From Tenericutes bacterium 4572_104 (GTDB lineage: Bacteria > Bacillota_I > Bacilli_A > Izemoplasmatales > UBA5603): 7,636 bases of DNA. The stretch spans positions 1 through 7,636 of the forward strand of contig NBLG01000022.1 of NCBI GenBank assembly GCA_002084435.1, read 5' to 3'. This document shows, in pieces, positions 1 to 6,317 of this stretch. The notes beneath the pieces are model-generated. The model did not search any database and was not told the origin of the DNA. It saw nothing but the letters and a program-made list of their open reading frames with translations. Numbering within the stretch: position 1 is the first letter of the stretch; each line of letters begins with the position of its first letter. Both the position numbers and the translations under genes were made by a program.

Positions 1-97
1 ATTTTCTTCCGCCATGACTTCCATAAAATACCGGATTCTTGCTTTTAATTAAGTCAACTGCTTTTGTTCTCTGTGATTCTTGATAATTCGATGGCAT
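1..97 (-). CDS. Unidentified cassette gene, N-terminal 32 codons only
   Basis: The frame opens at ATG 97-95 and stays open to the left edge. It encodes MPSNYQESQRTKAVDLIKS, then a segment ending FYGSHGGRK. I do not recognise the family. The start is chosen because AAGAG lies about 7 nt upstream as a modest ribosome-binding site. An in-frame ATG at 136-134 would add a very basic 13-residue extension (MQRIKNSNLKRKK) but begins only 9 bases into the cassette, with no ribosome-binding site. It has the same orientation as the other cassettes. Confidence 0.5.
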   Translation of the reverse strand, partial: MPSNYQESQRTKAVDLIKSKNPVFYGSHGGRK

Positions 98-145
98 CTT
101 TTTTCTCTTTAAGTTTGAATTTTTGATTCTTTGCATTGGCTATAA
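1..145 (-). mobile_element. Integron gene cassette 3, 5' part only
   Basis: Everything left of the attC2 crossover belongs to the next cassette, which begins TTATAGCC (145-138) and leaves the window. The attC at its far end should carry an R'' of GGCTATAAC if the reading is right. It contains the start of one minus-strand gene. Confidence 0.65.
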
Positions 146-206
146 CGAAAACTTGTGCCTAGATCGCTGAGCTTGCGAAGTGTTCTAGGAACAAAATGTT
201 AACCCC
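138..206 (-). other. attC: attC2, recombination site of the R-M cassette
   Basis: On the minus strand the site runs from R'' GGGGTTAAC (206-198) to R' GTTATAGCC (146-138), 69 bp. The folding strand (window plus) pairs TTGT (153-156) with ACAA (191-194), skips a G/A mismatch (157 and 190), then pairs CCTAGA (158-163) with TCTAGG (184-189). CGC (165-167) and GCG (175-177) can add an inner stem. This is the usual attC plan of conserved outer AAC/GTT boxes around an imperfect, non-conserved hairpin. The crossover lies between 146 and 145. The site starts about 30 bp after the last stop codon of the operon. Confidence 0.85.
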
Positions 207-237
207 TTTAAGTTTTTAGTAGTATATAAAGAGTATA

Positions 238-2745
238 TTATTTAGCTATAATTTCTTGAAATTCTCTATGACTAATTGCTGTATCATATAAACCAACAGT
301 TTTCCCTTCATGTTTATATATACCCATATATTCAAGGCTGGCATCTTCATATCGTTTAAATTTATACACCGCATCGTTCATTAGTGAACTATTGAAAACA
401 CCAAGACTAACTAATAATTCAAAATCTTTTACAACTAATCCTGTAACTTTCTTAAATAATCCAGGTTCCAATTGCGTTATTACATCTTTTAAAGTTCTCT
501 CTCTATAGTCAGTTAAATACATAAATACAGGAATTCTTGTAGCAAATTTGATTAATTTTTCCTGTATTTGTTTTCTTAGACTTTTATACTCTTTTTCTTC
601 ATCTGTAAGTTCTTTTTTCTCTTTTTTAGTAAGCTCTTTGTCATTAGCTTCTTTTTTTGCTTTTTTTACAGCTTCCGATTTGTTGATTATTGTTTCAATA
701 TCTTGATTGAGATTTCTAAATCCTTCAATACTCATTAATGCATCTAAAGCATCCTGATTTCCCATTAGCCGTGATAACGTATTGTTATCAACATTGACTA
801 AAAGTGCACTTTCCCAGCGTCTAGCAAGTAAAGTCGCAGTTGTTCCGCTCAATGCTATATCCAAAACACCCGCTGCATCTACCTGTTTCATTGAACTACC
901 ATCATAGGCAAGTATAGGTAAAAAATGTATAAATTCTGCAACATTCTTTTCAGGATTGTTTTCATTTACATTTAATCTACAGGCATAATCTGCAACCTGA
1001 CTTAGAGCTCTATTAGGGGCAAAATCAAAAACATAACACTCTTCTTTAACTATTTTAGTTTTATTTGGTGATTTACTATCTGGATTTTTTATTGTCCAAG
1101 GTGTCTGAACTCTGAATGCTGCCTGAAAATAGGTTTCAGGGCTTGAAGAATTTCTAAGCATGAATATTCCTGACCACGGTTTTACAGATACACCTGTGGT
1201 TAGTTTACCACATGAAAGAGTAATAGTTTTTGCTTCTAAAGGATTATCCATAGCATCTAGAACAGGTGGAAGTGCTTCAACTCCAATACCTGCTTTTACT
1301 CCAGCTGCTACGACTATTTTATAATCATGGTAGAATATATTTTGCCTCTTTTTCATTAGGTTTCTCATAGCATAACAGGAAGCTACACTTGGTAGAAACC
1401 AAAATGTATGTGTTAATATATTGAGAAGTCTTGAATCTGAAAAAGGCATTGGAGGTTTTTTTGCTCCCATTTTAAGATTGTCTATAGTTGTTTCTCGAAA
1501 GCTACCTCTGATTAAATCAAGCCATTTTTGGACTTCACTTTCAAGTTTAAATTTTGCTTTTTCACCTTCACCTTCAGCTGCAAAAAATACATTAAGATCA
1601 AATTCATTAAATTCTCCACCCAAGGCAATTTCTCTTATGGAATCAGGCATTTGATATGTAAGCATAACCATTCTTGGCAGAGAAGCATAGGGATTGTCTT
1701 GTCCAGGCCATTCTTCTTTTGCTTTTTGCTCATTTGAATATGTCCAGTTAAAGATCTGTTCTTCAATAAACTCACCTGAAGTTATTGCTCTAAACGGCGT
1801 TCCCGATAAATATAAAAATCCATCTGTTGTTATAGGCATGGTTTCTTCATCAAAATAATCAAGACCTTCTTTTTCTCCTGTAGAGAATTGAACTTCTTTC
1901 TTCTCTTCTGCTTCAAACAAATCTTTAGCATTTTCTCGCCATGCTCCATAATGATATTCGTCAAAAATAACACAATCCCAGTTCAAGGTATGTACCCATT
2001 CATTTTTGGTTTTTATACCACCGGTTGTCTTATTTTTACCTAAAAAATCCTGAAATGAACCGAAGCAGATAATAGGTTTAGATCTGTCAAGCTCATCATA
2101 GCTAAGTTCATGTTTAGATATAAATTGCCAGCCTTTAAAATCGACATGTGTTAATAAATCTTCCTTCCAAGCACTTTGCACAGCAGGTTTAAAAGTAAGT
2201 ACCAAAACTTTTTTCCAATTTTGTTTTTTTGCTAACTGATAAGATGCAAAAGTTTTTCCAAAACGCATTTTTGCATTCCATAGAAATCTTGGAGTTTTAT
2301 CTTTATTCTCTTTTTCTTTTTTAAAACTATCAAAATATTGGATAGTTTTATTAATAGCATCTTCCTGTTCTGGTCGCATTTTAAAATCTAATGCTCGGTT
2401 TTCTTCGTTTAATTCACCTGTTTTTACGGCAATAAGTGCTGCTTTTACATCTGAGATCTTGCATTTAAACCACTCCCCATCAGGATTATTGAACCCCTTG
2501 TCTCTTAAATAGCGGTGAATGTCATGGTCTGTAAATGAACTACCATCATTTTTCATGGCTGAATCTATTAGAACTATTTCATAATGTATTCCGCTTGTCT
2601 GTAACTGTTCAGCAATTCTTGTCTTAACATCCCTAGTTGTATAACCAACTTTTAGGAGTCCTTCGCGACCTTTAGAGTCTGGTATTTTATAAACATATAT
2701 TTTGGGATTTACTTCGGGTCTTTTTGGAAAAAATTCTTTAGCCAT
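238..2745 (-). CDS. GIY-YIG (T5orf172-like) nuclease fused to a superfamily 2 DEAD/DEAH-type helicase (835 aa)
   Basis: Last and largest R-M gene. Residues 15-105 resemble a T5orf172-type GIY-YIG nuclease: IYVYKI (16-21) stands for GIY and LKVGYT (31-36) for YIG. Arg38 or Arg43, His74 and Glu91 in GEWFK are likely active-site residues. The helicase core follows, with a variant Walker A NAKMRFGKT (157-165), DEYH box (262-265), SGTP motif III (314-317), LTTGVSVKPW (515-524) near motif V, and YFQAAFRVQTPW (539-550) as a divergent motif VI. A Lys/Glu-rich, probably coiled stretch lies at about 690-735. This domain order suits the translocating restriction subunit of an R-M system, cutting unmethylated DNA in an ATP-dependent way; that activity is inferred. 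Its ATG overlaps the YhcG stop by 8 nt and its ribosome-binding site is weak, so translation may rely on coupling. The stop lies about 30 bp from attC2. Confidence 0.88.
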   Translation of the reverse strand: MAKEFFPKRPEVNPKIYVYKIPDSKGREGLLKVGYTTRDVKTRIAEQLQTSGIHYEIVLIDSAMKNDGSSFTDHDIHRYLRDKGFNNPDGEWFKCKISDVKAALIAVKTGELNEENRALDFKMRPEQEDAINKTIQYFDSFKKEKENKDKTPRFLWNAKMRFGKTFASYQLAKKQNWKKVLVLTFKPAVQSAWKEDLLTHVDFKGWQFISKHELSYDELDRSKPIICFGSFQDFLGKNKTTGGIKTKNEWVHTLNWDCVIFDEYHYGAWRENAKDLFEAEEKKEVQFSTGEKEGLDYFDEETMPITTDGFLYLSGTPFRAITSGEFIEEQIFNWTYSNEQKAKEEWPGQDNPYASLPRMVMLTYQMPDSIREIALGGEFNEFDLNVFFAAEGEGEKAKFKLESEVQKWLDLIRGSFRETTIDNLKMGAKKPPMPFSDSRLLNILTHTFWFLPSVASCYAMRNLMKKRQNIFYHDYKIVVAAGVKAGIGVEALPPVLDAMDNPLEAKTITLSCGKLTTGVSVKPWSGIFMLRNSSSPETYFQAAFRVQTPWTIKNPDSKSPNKTKIVKEECYVFDFAPNRALSQVADYACRLNVNENNPEKNVAEFIHFLPILAYDGSSMKQVDAAGVLDIALSGTTATLLARRWESALLVNVDNNTLSRLMGNQDALDALMSIEGFRNLNQDIETIINKSEAVKKAKKEANDKELTKKEKKELTDEEKEYKSLRKQIQEKLIKFATRIPVFMYLTDYRERTLKDVITQLEPGLFKKVTGLVVKDFELLVSLGVFNSSLMNDAVYKFKRYEDASLEYMGIYKHEGKTVGLYDTAISHREFQEIIAK

Positions 2746-3787
2746 TTTTTATCTCTGCTTTCTTATTTTGAAGGATTTTTTTAGCTATTTGGGCAAATTC
2801 ATGAAGTTTTTTTTCTAATAATTCTTTCGGTAGATATTCTGTAATATATTCAGCCACTCTTATATTAGCTTTATCGAGTTGAAGAAGTTCTACCTGTTCT
2901 TGATTACCTTCCGCACAAAGAATTAACCCAATTGGTGGATTTTCATCTTTTTCAGTTTCATATTTTTCTAAATACCTTAAGTAGAGCTCCATTTGCCCTT
3001 TATAACTTGCTTTAAATCTGCCAATTTTAAGTTCAATTGCCACAAGACTTTTGAGTTTACGGTGATAAAACAGTAGATCTAAATAATAATCTGTATCATC
3101 AATCAACATTCTTTTTTGTCTTGCCACAAAGCTAAAACCTCCACCGAGTTCCAGAAGAAAATTCTCAATTTCTTTTAAAATTGCAGATTCCAGATCTTTT
3201 TCTAGAAAAGTATCTTTGAGGTTTAAAAAATCCAGAACATAGTGGTCTCTGAAAACAAGATCTGGTGTCAGTTGATCCTCTTTTCTGAGTTTTCCTATTT
3301 CCATTTCTGCTAATTTTTGTGGCTTTTTACTGATGGCTGTTCTTTCAAATAACATTGAATTTATCTTCTTTTGCAGAGTTGTAGTGCTCCAGTTTTCCAT
3401 AATGGATAATTGAGCATAAAAATCTCTTTGAAGATCATCTTTTAAGTACATTATGCTTTTAAAATGGGTCCAACTTAATTGTCTCTGAAGTTCGGAGACA
3501 ATTTGGAAATCTTGAAAAGTCTCCGAGAAGCGGAGACAATGTCTTAAATGTTTTTCACTCCAACCTTTACCAAATTCTAAAGTAAGAGCATGACTCAAAG
3601 TTTTTACTATCTCTTTACCATATTCAGCTCTGCTATTTTGTAGTATTTCTTCATTGATTCTTTTACCAATATACCAGTAAGTGGTTGAAATAGTTCTGTT
3701 TATAGTTCTAGCAATTTCGGTTTTGCCCTGTTTTACCAGAGTTTTTATATCTTCAAGGAAGTTATTATTTAAAATCAGATTAGTCAT
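2738..3787 (-). CDS. YhcG/DUF1016-family PD-(D/E)XK nuclease (349 aa)
   Basis: Third R-M gene, with the two-part layout of the YhcG (DUF1016) family at about the usual length. The N-terminal domain (about 5-150) includes TYWYIGKRI (36-44), [10 protein letters not shown] (73-82) and RQLSWTHF (102-109), the most recognisable family signature. The C-terminal domain (about 172-335) is a PD-(D/E)XK fold with Asp237 in YYLDLLFYH, Glu252 and Lys254 in AIELKIG, and Gln265 in YKGQMELYL, so the catalytic site looks intact. Family members are widespread, often mobile and next to methylases; their exact biochemical role is poorly settled. Here it sits between the methylase and the helicase, so it may be a second nuclease or an accessory DNA-binding subunit. 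GGAAG about 7 nt ahead of ATG 3787 is a good ribosome-binding site. The start overlaps the methylase stop (ATGACTAA) and the end overlaps the helicase start (ATGGCTAA). Confidence 0.9.
   Translation of the reverse strand: MTNLILNNNFLEDIKTLVKQGKTEIARTINRTISTTYWYIGKRINEEILQNSRAEYGKEIVKTLSHALTLEFGKGWSEKHLRHCLRFSETFQDFQIVSELQRQLSWTHFKSIMYLKDDLQRDFYAQLSIMENWSTTTLQKKINSMLFERTAISKKPQKLAEMEIGKLRKEDQLTPDLVFRDHYVLDFLNLKDTFLEKDLESAILKEIENFLLELGGGFSFVARQKRMLIDDTDYYLDLLFYHRKLKSLVAIELKIGRFKASYKGQMELYLRYLEKYETEKDENPPIGLILCAEGNQEQVELLQLDKANIRVAEYITEYLPKELLEKKLHEFAQIAKKILQNKKAEIKNG
3481..3540. repeat. Cluster of direct and inverted CGGAGAC repeats inside the YhcG-like gene
   Basis: On the plus strand GTCTCCG (3519-3525) and CGGAGAC (3531-3537) form a perfect 7-bp inverted repeat with a 5-base loop. 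A further CGGAGAC lies at 3493-3499 and a half copy GTCTC at 3481-3485. The ten bases CGGAGACAAT occur twice (3493-3502 and 3531-3540), 38 bp apart, in different codon phases. They encode parts of HCLR in one place and IVSE in the other. They are GC-richer than the surrounding gene. Function unknown. Confidence 0.6.
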
Positions 3788-5294
3788 AGTTTACTTCCAT
3801 AGATCTGATTAATGTATCAATGAATGCTTGTTCTTCCTTAGTTATGTCATATTTCTCATAGAGCTTATCATCTGTCCAGATTTTATCAAAATCTTGTGTA
3901 GGAACAAAAACATAATTTTTTTTTGTTATATGCTGAGTACTTTTTGCTAACAAAATTATAAATCTGAAAAAAGAACTTACCATATATTTTGCTATATTCT
4001 TAGCTCTGCTCTCACTTTCTGCAGGACCAACTACCAAGTATGTTTCAGTACAACATGAGTGAGGTGGTGCAATTATCGGTTTACTAAGTATTAAATGAGG
4101 ATAACTATCATCACCAGGACTTGCATACGGCACAAGAACTTTCCACTTATAGATACTACTATCATTTTTTTTAATCTGATCAATTGATATATAGCCTTTA
4201 TCTCCAAAACGAAATAATTCAATATTTATGTTTTTAGTTTGCTTCGTTGAAAAATCTTTGAAATTGGTAGCTAAACCAAATGGCTTTCTAGCACTTACAA
4301 TTTCATTAAAAGGCTTTTCATTGAGCTTCTGAACTTTTCTAAGAATACTTATAGCTTCATTATAACGAATAAAAATATTATGACCTTTTTCCAATAGTGG
4401 TCTTTTTACAGGACTACCAGTTAAATCCCCTTTATGTGTAATTACTTCACAATCACCATCGTATTCTTTTTCCCATAAGAAATAGCAAACTCCTCCTCTA
4501 ATATTTAATCCAGGAAAACAGTCTGAAGTATCAGGGAAATCATGAAGCTTTGTAATTTTTTTATCTGTCAGCATATTTTTTCTGAATTCATCCAATCCTT
4601 TTCCACCATTATACCAGCGGGCAGGTATAATCATAGTCAAATATCTTGGATTCAGTTTTTTTGCTTGATCTACGAATTTATCATAAATAGGTTTGGCACT
4701 TTTACCGAAACCTCCATCACTTAACTGATATGGTGGATTTCCAATTATTACATCAAATTTCATATTAAAAATTTTCTCCGGTTGGTTTGTATGAATAAAC
4801 TGATAAGCATAAGTTTCCAATGTATCATTTCTATCATATACTTCCTGACTGGCACCACAAAAAGTACACTTGCCATTTTTCCAAGTGTGTTCAACTCTTT
4901 CAAGTAAAATATTACCCTGCTCATTTTTGAATTTAGTACAAAAAGAGTACTCACTATTAGCTTTTTTTGACCCATAAACTGTCCTTCTTGATAAAAGAGA
5001 AGTTAATTCTGTTATAGAAATACCAAAAATCTGTTTTTTAAAGATGTGATTAATTCTTTGTTGTTTATCTTGAATTTTGGTTTCTAGACCTTTCATAAGT
5101 CTCTTAGCTATTTCTCTTAGAAAAACGCCAGATTTACTAACTGGGTCAAGAAAAGTTGTGTTTTCATTTTTGAATAACTCTTGAGGTAACATATCTAAAA
5201 TTTCATTGACTAGCTTTGGAGGAGTAAAAACCTCATCATTGCTTAAGTTAGCTATGGCATCCAAAACATCTGGGTTGTAGTTTACTTTAAACAT
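3780..5294 (-). CDS. Eco57I-like N6-adenine DNA methyltransferase (504 aa)
   Basis: Second R-M gene. [15 protein letters not shown] (22-36) is a motif X-like segment. [12 protein letters not shown] (48-59) stands at motif I, but with K-S-G where canonical enzymes have C-G-T-G; as far as I recall, DPV-T/S-KSG is normal for this family rather than damage. [10 protein letters not shown] (180-189) is a clear motif IV, the catalytic NPPY that holds the flipped adenine. [21 protein letters not shown] (207-227) follows, as in Eco57I-type methylases. Cys119, Cys143 and Cys146 (FCT and CTFCG) may be part of a small metal site. Residues about 320-504 probably hold the target-recognition domain. A strong GGTGGGAG ribosome-binding site precedes ATG 5294. 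It overlaps both neighbours by 8 nt. It probably protects host DNA from the two downstream nuclease proteins; the recognition sequence cannot be predicted. Confidence 0.88.
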   Translation of the reverse strand: MFKVNYNPDVLDAIANLSNDEVFTPPKLVNEILDMLPQELFKNENTTFLDPVSKSGVFLREIAKRLMKGLETKIQDKQQRINHIFKKQIFGISITELTSLLSRRTVYGSKKANSEYSFCTKFKNEQGNILLERVEHTWKNGKCTFCGASQEVYDRNDTLETYAYQFIHTNQPEKIFNMKFDVIIGNPPYQLSDGGFGKSAKPIYDKFVDQAKKLNPRYLTMIIPARWYNGGKGLDEFRKNMLTDKKITKLHDFPDTSDCFPGLNIRGGVCYFLWEKEYDGDCEVITHKGDLTGSPVKRPLLEKGHNIFIRYNEAISILRKVQKLNEKPFNEIVSARKPFGLATNFKDFSTKQTKNINIELFRFGDKGYISIDQIKKNDSSIYKWKVLVPYASPGDDSYPHLILSKPIIAPPHSCCTETYLVVGPAESESRAKNIAKYMVSSFFRFIILLAKSTQHITKKNYVFVPTQDFDKIWTDDKLYEKYDITKEEQAFIDTLIRSMEVNYD

Positions 5295-5943
5295 TTTCTC
5301 CCACCTTTAAAAAATGAACTAATTTGAACTCTTTTACAGGAGTTGGTATAAAGGCATTATCGCCTAAATCAGAAAATAAATTGGGTTCATCTATTGGCTG
5401 ACTTTCCAGTAAATGTGCCATCGTATAATCCCTTCTTTTCAACATGCTTCCTTTAGCTAATGACCATTCAGAAAAAATAATTGGTTCATCATTATCTGCT
5501 TTTAAGGTTAAAGCATCTCCTCTTAAAATATTTCTTTCAAGAATAAATTTTATGCTATTTAGGCACTCTTCTTTATAAGTTTTTCTGAATAACTCTGTAT
5601 ATTGTTTTTCAATTATCTCAAAAAGTCTGTTTCTGGCTTCTTCGACATTATCCTGTAATAAGTCTATACCGTAAATGCTGGAAATAGCTAAAACTGCATA
5701 TCTTTCATATTCAAGTTGATTCTTTTTATATCTAGATTCAACTATCTCTAGTTTTCTTCTAAATATTTCAACAAGAAAATTACCAGTCCCGCAGGCTGGT
5801 TCCAGAAATCTTGATTCAATTCTTTCTGTTTCCTGCTTCACTAAGTCAAGCATAGCATTTACTTCTCTATCTGAAGTAAAAACTTCTCCATGATCTGCAA
5901 TTCTCTTTTTTGATTTAGTTTGATTCTTACCTTTATCTGCCAT
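5287..5943 (-). CDS. N6-adenine DNA methyltransferase-like subunit, SAM-binding part only (218 aa)
   Basis: First gene of the R-M operon. After a Lys-rich N terminus, residues 18-34 ([17 protein letters not shown]) match the motif X region of gamma-class adenine methyltransferases. Residues 46-57 ([12 protein letters not shown]) are a canonical motif I that binds S-adenosylmethionine. [14 protein letters not shown] (91-104) fits motif II and RGDAL (141-145) motif III. The protein then ends without motif IV (NPPY/DPPY) or a target-recognition domain, so it is unlikely to methylate DNA alone. The next gene has NPPY but an altered motif I, which suggests the two work as a pair; this is inference. 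The ATG at 5943 has no good ribosome-binding site: AAGG lies 14 nt away, which is too far. No alternative start fits the motif X region better. Its stop overlaps the next start by 8 nt (ATGTTTAA), with GGTGGGAG ahead of it serving the downstream gene. Confidence 0.8.
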   Translation of the reverse strand: MADKGKNQTKSKKRIADHGEVFTSDREVNAMLDLVKQETERIESRFLEPACGTGNFLVEIFRRKLEIVESRYKKNQLEYERYAVLAISSIYGIDLLQDNVEEARNRLFEIIEKQYTELFRKTYKEECLNSIKFILERNILRGDALTLKADNDEPIIFSEWSLAKGSMLKRRDYTMAHLLESQPIDEPNLFSDLGDNAFIPTPVKEFKLVHFLKVGENV

Positions 5944-5982
5944 AATTAAATTAGTTGCCTTAAATTATATTACTTGTATTTT

Positions 5983-6010
5983 AATATATCATAAAATTTA
6001 CATTAAACAA
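5983..6010 (-). promoter_or_regulatory. Candidate sigma70-type promoter of the R-M operon
   Basis: On the minus strand TTGTTT (6010-6005) and TATATT (5988-5983) are separated by 16 bases. The -10 matches the consensus at 5 of 6 positions and the -35 only at its TTG. It would give a leader of roughly 30-35 nt before the ATG at 5943. The background is AT-rich, so chance matches are common. A promoter is expected, because the cassette would otherwise depend on read-through across cassette 1. A perfect 12-base palindrome, AATTATATAATT (6017-6028), sits just upstream and could be an operator or simply low complexity. Confidence 0.4.
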
Positions 6011-6064
6011 ACTAACAATTATATAATTTATGATTTCTATTTGCTAGTTTAAATTGTAATTATT

Positions 6065-6127
6065 GGGGTTAACGACCAGCTACAACTTGGTGCGAGGAAC
6101 GAGTATCAAGTGGTAGGATGTTAGCGG
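6065..6127 (-). other. attC: attC1, recombination site of the hydrolase cassette
   Basis: Read on the minus strand the site runs from R'' CCGCTAAC (6127-6120) to R' GTTAACCCC (6073-6065), about 63 bp, close to the short attC class. The window plus strand would be the folded bottom strand used by integrase. It forms a stem of ACTTG (6085-6089) with CAAGT (6107-6111), an A/G mismatch, then CTAC (6080-6083) with GTAG (6113-6116), and the outer AAC (6071-6073) with GTT (6120-6122). A 17-base terminal loop spans 6090-6106. The crossover lies between 6073 and 6072. R'' matches the cassette 1 5' end rather than the adjacent R', as expected when R' is completed by the next cassette. Confidence 0.83.
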
Positions 6128-6317
6128 TTGAAAGCTTCCTGAATAACAATTTCAAAATTAGAACTACAAAACATATATATTTATACTCAAATCATATTTT
6201 AAAAATCAATGGTTTTATTTGAGCATTTTAAATACTTTCTATACTATGTCATTTTGATACCACCAGATAGATTGTAGCGGTTTATCTTTTTAACATTTGA
6301 TAACTAATCATTAAGAA
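6128..6317. other. Non-coding segment between hydrolase stop and attC1
   Basis: About 190 AT-rich bases follow the hydrolase stop codon inside cassette 1. Minus-strand ATGs here run into stops within a few codons. The only structure I see is the weak inverted repeat at 6186-6223. There is no strong GC-rich terminator with a T tract. Cassettes usually end close to their gene's stop codon, so this tail is longer than expected and may hold a decayed gene. Confidence 0.45.
6186..6223. repeat. Weak inverted repeat, possible terminator of the hydrolase gene
   Basis: CTCAAAT (6186-6192) and ATTTGAG (6217-6223) are perfect 7-base inverted arms around a 24-base AT-rich loop, lying downstream of the hydrolase stop. 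The arms are AT-rich, the loop is long and no clean T tract follows, so a rho-independent terminator is only a weak possibility. Confidence 0.2.

Larger units (their letters stand above)
146..6072 (-). mobile_element. Integron gene cassette 2 (four-gene R-M cassette, 5927 bp)
   Basis: The cassette starts with TTAACCCC (6072-6065) and ends at the G at position 146. Its attC R'' box is GGGGTTAAC (206-198), a perfect 9-base complement of the GTTAACCCC it would form when circular. Everything between belongs to one operon of four overlapping genes on the minus strand. Most integron cassettes carry one gene in roughly 0.5-1 kb, so this is exceptionally large. It has a 129-bp leader with a possible promoter, and only about 30 bp between the last stop codon and attC2. 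Confidence 0.78.

Noticed and set aside
1421..1737. Two open plus-strand frames of 69-77 codons within the helicase gene
   Set aside because: They lie antisense to a helicase gene with intact motifs, have low-complexity translations and no ribosome-binding support; they are frame shadows.
4542..4975. Short frames on both strands within the 504-aa methylase gene
   Set aside because: They overlap a well-supported methylase whose frame is continuous through NPPY, and their translations resemble no family.
5287..5943. The short methylase gene as a frameshifted N terminus of the 504-aa methylase
   Set aside because: The 504-aa protein has its own motif X and motif I regions, a good ribosome-binding site and a clean start, so these are two separate proteins rather than one split gene.
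6274..6284. TAGCGGTTT resembling the core TTAGCGGTTG at attC1
   Set aside because: No partner box or hairpin lies at attC-like distance, so a degenerate third attC is not supported.
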